From VMCP01 sp964415065 (GTDB lineage: Bacteria; Bacteroidota; Bacteroidia; NS11-12g; UBA955): 64,000 bases of DNA. Both the position numbers and the translations under genes were made by a program. Positions 51,760 through 60,077 of this stretch are shown here, piece after piece. The stretch spans positions 1-64,000 of the forward strand of contig CAYPYX010000002.1 of the NCBI GenBank assembly GCA_964415065.1, written 5' to 3'. Every line of letters begins with the position of its first letter. The stretch's first letter is position 1. A model generated the notes under the pieces. That model had not been told where the DNA came from. It saw only the letters and a program-made list of their open reading frames with translations, and made no database searches.

Positions 51760-52881
51760 ATGAAATTTATAGCTTCATCAAGCGAACTTTTGCAACATTT
51801 ACTTACGGTAAATGGCGCAATTATGTCCAAGCCAATTATTCCTATTTTGGAGAATTTCCTATTTGAAATTGGCAACAATCAACTAACCATTTACAGTACG
51901 GATTTAGAAACCAGCATGACCACATCTATGGAAGTTACTTCCAACGACAACATGCGTGTAGCTGTACCTAGCAAGATGGTTATTGATATTTTGCGTTCAT
52001 TGCCTGATAATCCCGTTACGTTCAATATTGATCCTCAAACATTTGCTATTGAGGTAGTTAACGATAATGGTCGCTATAAAATGGCAGGTCAAGATGGTAG
52101 TGAATACCCAACCTTACCTGAAAAAAGTGGCGAAGGAAGTTTTACGGCACCATCGAATATCTTGTTGCGTGCAGTGAGTAAAACCATATTTGCCGCAGGA
52201 ACTGATGAATTGCGTCTTAACTTGACTGGTCTTTTTGTGGAAATGAAAAAGGACCATGTGAATTTTGTTGCTACCGATGCTAATAAATTAGTTCGTTACA
52301 AGCGTTCCGATATTCAACCTCAGGTAGAACATAACTTTATCATCCCCAAGAAGCCTTTGAACTTGTTGAAAACCGCGCTTCCTAACGATGAAACTCCGGT
52401 AGTAGTTGATTACAACAGAACCAATGTATTCTTTTCTTTTGGGGACACTCAATTAATCTGCCGTTTGTTGGATGAAAAGTACCCTGATTACAACGCTGTA
52501 ATTCCAACTGAAAATCCGAATACTTTAAATGTATCTCGTATGGATTTGTTGAGTTCTATCAATCGAATCAGCATATTTGCATCGAAAACTACGCACCAAA
52601 TCCGTTTGAAAATTACAGGATCTGAATTGACTATTTCTGCTGAAGATTTGGAAATGGCCAACGAAGCTACTGAGCGTATCGCTTGCGAATACGATGGAGA
52701 AGACATGGAAATCGGTTTCAACGCTCGTTTTTTAAAAGAAATGTTAGCTACATTAGACGGTGAAAAAGTTCAGATGCAATTATCTCAACCTAACCGAGCT
52801 GGATTGGTAGTGCCTTTGGAAAAAGATGAGAAAGAAACTATTACCATGCTTATTATGCCCATGATGCTTAATAATTATTAA
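51760..52881 (+). CDS. dnaN: DNA polymerase III beta sliding clamp
   Basis: A 373-residue clamp that holds the replicative polymerase on DNA. Three repeated domains of about 120 residues are visible, starting MKFIASSSELLQHLLTVNGA and ending with the clamp C-terminus VPLEKDEKETITMLIMPMML (in parts). Conserved parts are PIIPILENFLFE, GSEYPTLPE, and FNARFLKEMLATLDGE. Normal length. dnaA is not adjacent, so this is not evidence for the replication origin being here. A strong terminator follows. Confidence 0.97.
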   Translation: MKFIASSSELLQHLLTVNGAIMSKPIIPILENFLFEIGNNQLTIYSTDLETSMTTSMEVTSNDNMRVAVPSKMVIDILRSLPDNPVTFNIDPQTFAIEVVNDNGRYKMAGQDGSEYPTLPEKSGEGSFTAPSNILLRAVSKTIFAAGTDELRLNLTGLFVEMKKDHVNFVATDANKLVRYKRSDIQPQVEHNFIIPKKPLNLLKTALPNDETPVVVDYNRTNVFFSFGDTQLICRLLDEKYPDYNAVIPTENPNTLNVSRMDLLSSINRISIFASKTTHQIRLKITGSELTISAEDLEMANEATERIACEYDGEDMEIGFNARFLKEMLATLDGEKVQMQLSQPNRAGLVVPLEKDEKETITMLIMPMMLNNY

Positions 52882-52964
52882 ATAAATATTAATAAATTTC
52901 ATGGTTTTAATAAATGTAATTTCATAATAGTGTAAGATTTATTAAAAAAATAAAGATTTATATG

Positions 52965-52992
52965 AAGCCGCACCATTTGGTGCGGCTTTTTT
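52965..52992 (+). terminator. Intrinsic terminator after dnaN
   Basis: A 10-bp perfect stem AAGCCGCACC/GGTGCGGCTT with an ATTT loop and a T-run, 83 bp after the stop. Confidence 0.92.
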
Positions 52993-53046
52993 ATTGTTTT
53001 TTAACTGAAAGACTATAGATTTGGTGCTCACTATAAAACTATTGTT

Positions 53047-53622
53047 ATGAAGAAAATTTTTACCCTAGCTGCACTAACATTTGCATTTTTCACCGGTGCA
53101 AAAGCACAATTCGACATTGAAAATTTAAGTATTGGTGCGGGGTTAGCACCTTGTCGTTATTTTGTTGGATTTAACTCCATTGTTAATCCTTTGGTTAAAG
53201 TTCAATACGAATTAGACGATGAGTCGTTGGCTTCATTGGATTTGAATTTTCCAAGCTACAATAACACTTGGGAAGATGGACATGAAAAAATGAACTATGT
53301 CAATATCAATGCTAGTTATGGTCGCTATTTCGTTGGTGACGCAGAAGAGTCATTCAATCTATTCTGGAAAGCAGGAGTAGGTATGAGTATGTTTACCTAT
53401 GAATATTCAGATTTGACGGTAAATGAATCCGGTAATGATGGGGATTATACCATGAATTTTGGTGTTGGAGCAAACATGGGATTAACAGACAATATTCATG
53501 TTTTTGCTGAACCTACATTGGTGATCGGTGCTGGTCAATATGGTTCCAGAGATGGTTATTCAGGCACTATGGGAATTGCAAACATCGGATTGCAAATAGG
53601 TGCAAAATTCAGATTTAATTAA
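53047..53622 (+). CDS. Small outer-membrane beta-barrel protein
   Basis: A 191-residue secreted protein: signal peptide (MKKIFTLAALTFAFFTGAKA), then about eight amphipathic strands with aromatic girdle residues, such as YVNINASYGRYFVGD, FWKAGVGMSMFTYEY and a final IGLQIGAKFRFN that ends in a typical C-terminal strand. It fits the broad porin-like OmpW/OMP_b-brl group. The function cannot be read. It stands between two terminators, so it is a single-gene unit. Confidence 0.78.
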   Translation: MKKIFTLAALTFAFFTGAKAQFDIENLSIGAGLAPCRYFVGFNSIVNPLVKVQYELDDESLASLDLNFPSYNNTWEDGHEKMNYVNINASYGRYFVGDAEESFNLFWKAGVGMSMFTYEYSDLTVNESGNDGDYTMNFGVGANMGLTDNIHVFAEPTLVIGAGQYGSRDGYSGTMGIANIGLQIGAKFRFN

Positions 53623-53646
53623 AACTCCTAGTTAAAACAAAAATTT

Positions 53647-53681
53647 AAACAGCGGTTTTTATTTAAGCCGCTGTTTTTTTT
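53647..53681 (+). terminator. Intrinsic terminator after the small barrel gene
   Basis: A 9-bp stem AAACAGCGG/CCGCTGTTT with a 12-nt AT-rich loop and a T-run, 24 bp after the stop. Confidence 0.88.
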
Positions 53682-53725
53682 GCGTTATATGGTTCTGTGG
53701 TCTCTCAAAAAAAAGCGGTCTAAAT

Positions 53726-54397
53726 TTACTCAAAAACAGCGGTACCCACTCTTACAAGTGTGCTGCCGAAATCAATCGCGATTTTATAATCGCCACTCAT
53801 TCCAATAGATAACTCTTGAAACGAATCAGAATCCGAAAAATATTCGGTTTTAATGCGATCAAATAGTATTTTTATTTCATTGAATTCTTTTCGAATTTGG
53901 TCCGTGTTGTCGGTGAAAGTTGCCATGCTCATTAAACCACAAATTTCTACACCTTGAAGTGTGTTTTCTATCAATAAGGCTTGTACAGATTTAAAAAAGT
54001 CGTTTAAATCAGCAGGATCTAATCCAAATTTACTTTCTTCTTGAGCTATGTGAACTTGAATAAGCACTGGGATTTTACGATTGAATTGAATACCGTAACG
54101 GTTGATTTCTAACAGTAATTTTAAACTGTCTACAGAGTGAATCATGGAAATAAATTCAGCAATGTATTTTACTTTATTTGTTTGTAGATGCCCAATTAAG
54201 TGCCATTGAATATCTTCCGGTAAAACTTCTTTCCTTTCTAAGAGAGCTTGAACACGATTTTCAGCCATTACTCGAATTCCAGCTTGATAACATTGTTCAA
54301 TTTCTTCAACGCTTCTGTATTTAGAAACAACTATAAGCCGAGTACTTGGTGGTAAGTCGTCCTGTATACGTCGAATATTCTCTGCGATCCGGTTCAT
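53726..54397 (-). CDS. YggS/PROSC-family PLP-binding protein
   Basis: A 223-residue pyridoxal-phosphate protein of the YggS family, involved in PLP and amino-acid homeostasis and often called an alanine-racemase-like fold without racemase activity. The PLP lysine is in LIVVSKYRS (about residue 27). Other family motifs are WHLIGHLQTNKVKYI, VHIAQEESKFGL, GLMSMATF and the phosphate-binding LSIGMSGDYKIAID with FGSTLVRVGTAVF at the end. The ATG at 54397 gives the standard start. The frame extends upstream to a GTG at 54433. Confidence 0.92.
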   Translation of the reverse strand: MNRIAENIRRIQDDLPPSTRLIVVSKYRSVEEIEQCYQAGIRVMAENRVQALLERKEVLPEDIQWHLIGHLQTNKVKYIAEFISMIHSVDSLKLLLEINRYGIQFNRKIPVLIQVHIAQEESKFGLDPADLNDFFKSVQALLIENTLQGVEICGLMSMATFTDNTDQIRKEFNEIKILFDRIKTEYFSDSDSFQELSIGMSGDYKIAIDFGSTLVRVGTAVFE

Positions 54398-54403
54398 TTT
54401 GAT

Positions 54404-54411
54404 TAAATTTG
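54404..54411 (+). promoter_or_regulatory. TAAATTTG -7 box upstream of the DUF4296 gene
   Basis: Exact TAnnTTTG match 7 nt before an ATG at 54419 that opens the same frame as the DUF4296 gene. It may drive a longer version or a 140-nt leader. Confidence 0.4.
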
Positions 54412-54556
54412 TGTTTTTATGCGATTCTTCCACAGCAAAATAAATGGCTTTTTTTTAAATACTGTAGAAAAACCGTTTACCCATTCGCTTGTTACTTCAT
54501 CAATTGTTTACCCGATGCAAGAACAGAATCCCCAAAGTATTACCTCGAAAACTCCG

Positions 54557-54922
54557 ATGAATCTGGTTCAAAAGCGGGCAAACTACAAAACAATTAACAT
54601 ATTACTTCTCATACTGTTTACCGCTTCGTTCTTTTTCTCGTGTCAATCCGAACCTAAAATTTCCGAACAAAAAATGATTCCACTCATGGCTGATGTAATT
54701 CGATTAGAAGCATCGCAACAAGTAGAGTACAATTACTTGACTTTGTCGGATTCACTTTGGTCATTGAATTATAATTTTGTGTTGAAAAAACATAAAATAG
54801 ATTCTAACGACTTTAAACAAACGTTGGAATTCTATAAGAGTAATCCTTCCGAGTTTTCAAATTTAATGGGTAAGGTAATTGATGATTTGCAAGAGGAGGA
54901 GATAAAGCGTTTTCGCCGATAA
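54557..54922 (+). CDS. DUF4296 family lipoprotein
   Basis: A 121-residue lipoprotein. The signal region (MNLVQKRANYKTINILLLIL, then a lipobox-like FFFSC) precedes a helical domain with KMIPLMADVIRLEAS and a later FKQTLEFYKSNPSEF segment. This is the DUF4296 pattern seen in Bacteroidota; function unknown. The ATG at 54557 is chosen for the lipoprotein signal. A start at 54419 after a TAAATTTG box would add 46 residues without a clear role. It is 5 bp upstream of mutS2 and probably cotranscribed. Confidence 0.75.
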   Translation: MNLVQKRANYKTINILLLILFTASFFFSCQSEPKISEQKMIPLMADVIRLEASQQVEYNYLTLSDSLWSLNYNFVLKKHKIDSNDFKQTLEFYKSNPSEFSNLMGKVIDDLQEEEIKRFRR

Positions 54923-54927
54923 TTCCT

Positions 54928-57336
54928 ATGATTTACCCACCTAATTTTGAAGAAATAATTGGATTTGATTCACTACGTCGTGAGTTGGGGAATCTTTGTC
55001 GGTTAGACTCATCGGCACACATTGCAGCTGAATTTAACATGCACAGCAGCATGGATTCAGTGCAGGTCGATCTCAACGATTTAGATGAGTGTAAACGCAT
55101 TAACGAACTGTTTCCCTCTTTATTTCACTGGGTACAAGTTACGGATATAGAGCCTTGGTTGAAGTATGTGGATGTAGAGGGTTATTTTTTATCGGAGGAT
55201 GAGTTTTCGGGTATTTTGGAGGTTTTGCATTTGTATGCTAAGTTCTCCAATACATTGAAAAATAGAGCGGAAGAATTTCCATTATTTTTTAAACGATTTT
55301 CAGCCAACGACGCAGTTTTACCTACGATTAATTTAATCGAATCGGTAGTAGATCGAGAAGGAAAACTACGAACCAATGCTTCCGTTGCATATCAAAAACT
55401 CAACCAGGAGATTGCACGTTTGGATCGTGAAGCACGAATTCAAACCCACTCTATTTTTAAGGCTTGGAAAGCCCAAGGATATGTGGCAGACACGGATGTT
55501 ACTGTAAGAGAAGAACGATTAGTTATTCCTATTCTGGCTGAATTCAAGCGCAAAGTACAAGGTTTTGTGAAGGATGTTTCTGCAACGGGAAAAGTGTTGT
55601 TTGTAGAACCCGCCGCTATTTTGGAGATAAACAATCGCCTGAAGGAGTTATTCTCGGAACGGAAACGAGAGCGCGAACGAATTTTAAAACAATTAACCGC
55701 CCAATTAAGTCCCAAGACACACCAACTGCTTCACTTAATGGATTCCGTTACACAAGCGGATTTTGTTTACGCAAAATGGTTGCTCTGTGATCGATATCGC
55801 GCGGAACGACCTCGAATCAGTTCTAAATCCAAAATATCTTTAAAAAAGGCATTTCATCCTGTATTGCACAGAGAACTCTCTGCTCAAAATAAGCAAGTAG
55901 TACCGTTGCAAATAGAAATGGACGAAAAGCGGGTGGTAGTGGTAAGCGGTCCCAATGCAGGAGGAAAAAGTGTCGTACTCAAAACAACCTTGTTGCTACA
56001 ATATTGGCTACAATGTGGATTCTATATATCGGCCTCACCCGATAGTGAAATGGGCTTTTTCTCGAATCTAGCTATTGATAGTGGGGATGGCCAGTCGCTC
56101 GAAAGTGGATTGAGTACATTTAGCGCACATTTAAAAAATTTAAAAGCCATTTTAGAAATGGCAGATGAAACCACGTTGGTTGGATTAGACGAATTAGGTA
56201 CTGGTACGGATCCTCGTTATGGAGCTCCTATAGCACAGGCCGTATTGGAAGAATTGTTAAAAAAATCCTCCTTTGTAATTGCAACAACCCATTTTTCTCA
56301 AATTCGAGAATGGGGAAGGGGAATCCCCAACGTAGTGCAGGCAAGTATGCAATATGATGCGTTGCATTTGAAGCCGTTGTATACATTCGTAATGGGTAAG
56401 CCTGGAAGTAGTTTCGCGTTGGAATTGATGCGTAAAACGGGCTTTGATGGTAACTGGATGAATACCATTGAACGATTGTCGGGTGAATCTTTGGGTAAAA
56501 CGGAAGATTTAATGTTGGATTTGGAGCGCCAAAATCAGCAATTGTTGCAGCAAATTCAAGAGAATGAAAAACGAACACAGCATTTAAATTCATTAATTGC
56601 GGAATACACGGAGTTAAAGGATAAAATTAATTCGAAGCGTCAAGCCATTCTGGAGCAGACACGAGTGGAGGCCAAGCAATTATTGAGTACGGCCAATCAA
56701 CAAATCGAACAAACTATTCGAATCATTCGAGAAAACTCAGCAGATAAAGTAAAGACTAACAAAGCAAGAGAAAAGCTGGATTCATTCAAAGTGGGTTTGG
56801 AGAAACGAGTAGGTCAAAAGATTCAAGCAGCCCCAGCATCCCCCGAAAAAGAAAAAGTAGAAAAAATAATCAAACTCGATCCCAAAACTATTATACCCGG
56901 CGCCAAAGTTAAAAACCGTGTTAGTGGTCAAACCGGTGAAGTGCTAGAGGTGAAAAAGGAAAAGGTTTTGGTGGTTTTTGGATTAATTAAAATGTGGGTT
57001 CCATTATCTGAACTTCAAGTCTCTGTCGAAAAATCGGGTGGATCCAAGCAACGCACTACATCGGGTTTTAATTGGGTAGAGCGTCAAAGTGTATTTTCAG
57101 ACACATTAGACTTGCATGGAGTACAACCTGATGCAAGTTTAGAGGTCATTGCCAAATGGTTGGGAGAAGGATATGCGTTGGGTCGTAGAGAGTTAAAAAT
57201 TGTGCATGGAAAGGGAACTGGTGTACTGCGAAGAACCGTGAGAAATCATTTGAAAACCATGAATTTTGTTAAAAGCTTTCATTCTGAAGACAAATTTAAT
57301 GGCGGTGATGGGTGTACCATTGTTGTACTCAACTAA
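54928..57336 (+). CDS. mutS2: MutS2 family ATPase/nuclease
   Basis: An 802-residue protein of the MutS2 family, which acts on branched DNA and, in some bacteria, on collided ribosomes, and is not part of mismatch repair. It lacks the MutS mismatch-recognition domain. It has the core (about 1-310), the ATPase with Walker A SGPNAGGKSVVL (about 340), Walker B LVGLDELGTGTD and FVIATTHFSQI, then a long coiled coil (about 520-640), a KOW-like segment with VSGQTGEV, and a C-terminal Smr nuclease domain with LDLHGVQPD and KIVHGKGTGVLR. Full length. A TTTCGGGGGA site lies antisense in the coiled-coil to KOW junction. Confidence 0.94.
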   Translation: MIYPPNFEEIIGFDSLRRELGNLCRLDSSAHIAAEFNMHSSMDSVQVDLNDLDECKRINELFPSLFHWVQVTDIEPWLKYVDVEGYFLSEDEFSGILEVLHLYAKFSNTLKNRAEEFPLFFKRFSANDAVLPTINLIESVVDREGKLRTNASVAYQKLNQEIARLDREARIQTHSIFKAWKAQGYVADTDVTVREERLVIPILAEFKRKVQGFVKDVSATGKVLFVEPAAILEINNRLKELFSERKRERERILKQLTAQLSPKTHQLLHLMDSVTQADFVYAKWLLCDRYRAERPRISSKSKISLKKAFHPVLHRELSAQNKQVVPLQIEMDEKRVVVVSGPNAGGKSVVLKTTLLLQYWLQCGFYISASPDSEMGFFSNLAIDSGDGQSLESGLSTFSAHLKNLKAILEMADETTLVGLDELGTGTDPRYGAPIAQAVLEELLKKSSFVIATTHFSQIREWGRGIPNVVQASMQYDALHLKPLYTFVMGKPGSSFALELMRKTGFDGNWMNTIERLSGESLGKTEDLMLDLERQNQQLLQQIQENEKRTQHLNSLIAEYTELKDKINSKRQAILEQTRVEAKQLLSTANQQIEQTIRIIRENSADKVKTNKAREKLDSFKVGLEKRVGQKIQAAPASPEKEKVEKIIKLDPKTIIPGAKVKNRVSGQTGEVLEVKKEKVLVVFGLIKMWVPLSELQVSVEKSGGSKQRTTSGFNWVERQSVFSDTLDLHGVQPDASLEVIAKWLGEGYALGRRELKIVHGKGTGVLRRTVRNHLKTMNFVKSFHSEDKFNGGDGCTIVVLN
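56839..56848 (-). repeat. TTTCGGGGGA motif, site 10
   Basis: Inside mutS2, antisense to it. The coding strand reads S-P-E in a low-conservation linker. The flank reads TG. Confidence 0.85.
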
Positions 57337-57438
57337 TTGTGGATTCGATAAATTTTCAACCTTACTCTAAGCATTACGATTTATAAAATTATCAATCTAC
57401 ACGCAATTGTATGTTAATAAATTGAAAAGGGTTTGACG

Positions 57439-57446
57439 TATCTTTG
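57439..57446 (+). promoter_or_regulatory. TATCTTTG -7 box for folD
   Basis: Exact TAnnTTTG match, 4 nt before the folD ATG. It predicts a leaderless mRNA. Confidence 0.55.
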
Positions 57447-57450
57447 TGGT

Positions 57451-58335
57451 ATGGCTCAAATCTTAGATGGAAAAGCTGTTTCGTCATTCTTTAAACAACA
57501 AATAGCGTCTGAAGTAAATGAAATGGTGGCATCCGGTCATCGTGCACCTCACTTAGTAGCTATTTTAGTGGGTTCCGACGGGGGAAGTAAAACCTATGTT
57601 GGTGCAAAGGAAAAAGCCTGCAACGAAGTGGGTTTTACAGGAACTGTGCTTCATTTCGATGAGTCCATTTCGGAGGAGGAATTGTTGAATGAAGTTCATC
57701 GGATCAATGCAGATTCTAGCATCGACGGATTGATTGTTCAACTTCCACTGCCCAAACACATTAACGAAAATGCCATTACACAAGCCATCTTGCCGGAAAA
57801 AGATGTTGATGGATTCCACGATATCAATATGGGAAAATTAACCAAAGGCGATCATTCAGGTTATATTTCTGCTACTCCGTTAGGCATTACTATGTTGTTG
57901 AAATATTATAATATAGAGACTACTGGAAAACATGCTGTTGTGATAGGAAGAAGCAATATTGTTGGTCGCCCCATGAGTATATTGTTGTCGGATTCATCGC
58001 AAACTGGAAATGCCACGGTCACCCTTTGCCACTCTCGTACACAGAATCTAAAGGAATTGGTTTCGCAAGCTGACATTGTAATCGCAGCTATTGGGAAGCC
58101 TGGATTTGTTACGGGAGATATGATAAAGCCAGGTGCAATTGTTATTGACGTAGGTACTACTCGCCTAGACGATGCAACCAAAAAAGCAGGTTGGAGATTG
58201 GCCGGCGATGTTGATTTTGCTAGTGCTGAATTAAATTCGAGTTACATTACTCCTGTGCCCGGTGGTGTAGGACCTATGACCATTACAGGTTTATTATTTA
58301 ATACGTTAAAGGCCAGAAAACGACAAATCGCATGA
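57451..58335 (+). CDS. folD: Methylenetetrahydrofolate dehydrogenase/cyclohydrolase
   Basis: A 294-residue bifunctional enzyme that interconverts 5,10-methylene-, methenyl- and 10-formyl-THF. Motifs: the catalytic Lys region TYVGAKEKACNEVG (about 49-62), VQLPLPKHIN, KDVDGFH, the NADP-binding VVIGRSNIVGRPM, and the signature PGGVGPMTITGLL near the end. The start is the ATG at 57451 after TATCTTTG. An upstream TTG at 57433 lies before the box. The stop overlaps the start of queE (ATGA). Confidence 0.96.
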   Translation: MAQILDGKAVSSFFKQQIASEVNEMVASGHRAPHLVAILVGSDGGSKTYVGAKEKACNEVGFTGTVLHFDESISEEELLNEVHRINADSSIDGLIVQLPLPKHINENAITQAILPEKDVDGFHDINMGKLTKGDHSGYISATPLGITMLLKYYNIETTGKHAVVIGRSNIVGRPMSILLSDSSQTGNATVTLCHSRTQNLKELVSQADIVIAAIGKPGFVTGDMIKPGAIVIDVGTTRLDDATKKAGWRLAGDVDFASAELNSSYITPVPGGVGPMTITGLLFNTLKARKRQIA

Positions 58336-58928
58336 AATTTCCGGTGATGGAACATTTTTACACCGTTCAAGGTGAGGGTGCATTCAGTGGCTTTGCGGCA
58401 TATTTCATTCGATTGGCGGGATGTGACGTGGGATGTGTTTGGTGCGATGTGAAGGAGAGTTGGCATACCGATGGTTATCCACAATATACAGCAGCGGAAA
58501 TGTTGGCTTGGGTTCAGAATTCTGGTGCAGATCGAGTGGTAATAACCGGTGGCGAACCAGCAATGTATGATTTGAATTCCATTTGTGAACTCTTCAATAA
58601 CGAAGGTATTTTTGTTCACATCGAAACTTCTGCGGCACATCCAATTCGTGGAAAATTTCATTGGATTACGATTTCTCCCAAAAAATTTAAGTCGCCATTA
58701 AAGTCTGAAATGCCTAAAGCAAATGAGTTGAAAATCATCGTTTTTAACAAGTCTGATTTTGAATGGGCAGAAAAATGGGCGGAGTTGTGCGACGCTAATT
58801 GTCGCAAATATTTGCAACCAGAATGGGATAAACGCGAAGAAATGACGCCCTTGATTGTGGAGTACGTAAAGAAAAATCCGCATTGGCACGTGTCGCTTCA
58901 AACCCATAAATACATGGGAATTCCTTAA
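58332..58928 (+). CDS. queE: 7-carboxy-7-deazaguanine synthase
   Basis: A 198-residue radical-SAM enzyme that makes the deazapurine ring of queuosine. The cluster motif is CDVGCVWC (Cys31, Cys35, Cys38), CX3CX2C. The N-terminal FYTVQGEGAFSG is typical, as are VVITGGEPAMYD and ISPKKF. It overlaps folD by 4 bp, so the two are coupled. Other que genes are not in the window. Confidence 0.94.
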   Translation: MKFPVMEHFYTVQGEGAFSGFAAYFIRLAGCDVGCVWCDVKESWHTDGYPQYTAAEMLAWVQNSGADRVVITGGEPAMYDLNSICELFNNEGIFVHIETSAAHPIRGKFHWITISPKKFKSPLKSEMPKANELKIIVFNKSDFEWAEKWAELCDANCRKYLQPEWDKREEMTPLIVEYVKKNPHWHVSLQTHKYMGIP

Positions 58929-58949
58929 ATCTCGTTATAATTGAACACG

Positions 58950-60077
58950 ATGTTTCGAAACAGTGCTGATTTGAGTAGATTTTTATTGATGTTGATTTTT
59001 GGGGGATGGTTTTTCTGCTCTCCAATAACTCTGTATTCTCAAGTTTCACAAACTGAAAGGGCTCTAAGAAAGCAGTATTTTGCCTTTTCTGATACAACAA
59101 TCCGCAAAATTGAATCGTTTTTTGATCGACATCAGAAAATAGGAAATTTTAATGGAACCTATTTGATGTTCAAACAGGATAGTTTGATTTATGGTTCTCG
59201 GGGTTATGCAATATACAGTAATTTGGATTCGGTCGAGCCCAATGATATTTTCCAATTAGCTTCTGTCTCAAAAGTGTTTACCGGAGTTGCAGTTATGCAA
59301 TTGCATCAAGATGGGTATCTAAATATTGATGATTCGGTCCATTGGTATCTTCCTGAATTGAATGTAAAGTCACTAACTATCCGACAACTTTTAAGTCATA
59401 CAAGTGGCTTACCCGATTATTTCTATGCTGATTACAAAGGATTCTCACTTGCAGAAGGTGAAACTCACATGAAAAATGAGCACATTATAGAAGTCATTAA
59501 CAATCAATCAAGTCGTAAATTCGGTCGTCAGGGTTTTTATGATTACTGCAACACCAATTACGTACTTTTAAGCTTAATAGTTGAACGAATTACCCAACAG
59601 GACTTTAGAAGTTATGTAAAGGAACATGTTTTTAAAATGTCAGACATGAAATACTCACATATCTGTAATTTTGATAGTCTTCCTTTGGTAAATTATCCGG
59701 TTCAAGGATACAATAATTGGAGTGTTTTTGATGATGTGATGTTCAATGGTACTACCGGCGACAAAGGAGTATATTCCAATGTATTTGAAATGTTTTTATT
59801 TGATAGGGCTTTAAGAGGGTCTTATATTTTACATGAAGCCACTAAAGAAGAAATGTGGACACCACAAACGGTAACAGGCCCAGGAGCTTATTATTCTATG
59901 GGTTGGAGAGTAAAGTGGATCGACAATCAGAAGTGGGTATTCCACAATGGTTGGTGGAAAGGATTCCGCACTTATTATTGGAGGTGCCTAGACGATGATA
60001 AGTGTTTTGTAGTTTTAACGAACAACGTTTACGGACGTTTCTTGAGTACCGCTGAGATGGTAAAATTACTGGAATAA
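58950..60077 (+). CDS. Serine hydrolase of the beta-lactamase class C / PBP4-like family
   Basis: A 375-residue secreted hydrolase. Its signal peptide is followed by a domain with the three active-site motifs: SVSK (SxxK, in FQLASVSKVFTGVAVMQL), YCN (YxN, in FYDYCNTNY) and HNG (HxG, in VFHNGWWKGFR). Such proteins are esterases, D-aminopeptidases or penicillin-binding proteins as often as true beta-lactamases, so resistance is not implied. The ATG at 58950 is used, since the frame's TTG at 58941 is weak. The 3' end overlaps the convergent gene by 12 bp. A one-mismatch copy of the G-rich motif (TTTTGGGGGA at 58997) lies in the signal-peptide codons. Confidence 0.86.
   Translation: MFRNSADLSRFLLMLIFGGWFFCSPITLYSQVSQTERALRKQYFAFSDTTIRKIESFFDRHQKIGNFNGTYLMFKQDSLIYGSRGYAIYSNLDSVEPNDIFQLASVSKVFTGVAVMQLHQDGYLNIDDSVHWYLPELNVKSLTIRQLLSHTSGLPDYFYADYKGFSLAEGETHMKNEHIIEVINNQSSRKFGRQGFYDYCNTNYVLLSLIVERITQQDFRSYVKEHVFKMSDMKYSHICNFDSLPLVNYPVQGYNNWSVFDDVMFNGTTGDKGVYSNVFEMFLFDRALRGSYILHEATKEEMWTPQTVTGPGAYYSMGWRVKWIDNQKWVFHNGWWKGFRTYYWRCLDDDKCFVVLTNNVYGRFLSTAEMVKLLE

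Noticed and set aside
51760..52881. Replication origin near dnaN
   Set aside because: No dnaA, no cluster of DnaA-box-like sites (TTATCCACA) and no origin-type genes beside it.
58950..60077. Beta-lactamase resistance gene
   Set aside because: The motifs define the broad serine-hydrolase family. Nothing shows drug hydrolysis, and there is no mobile context.
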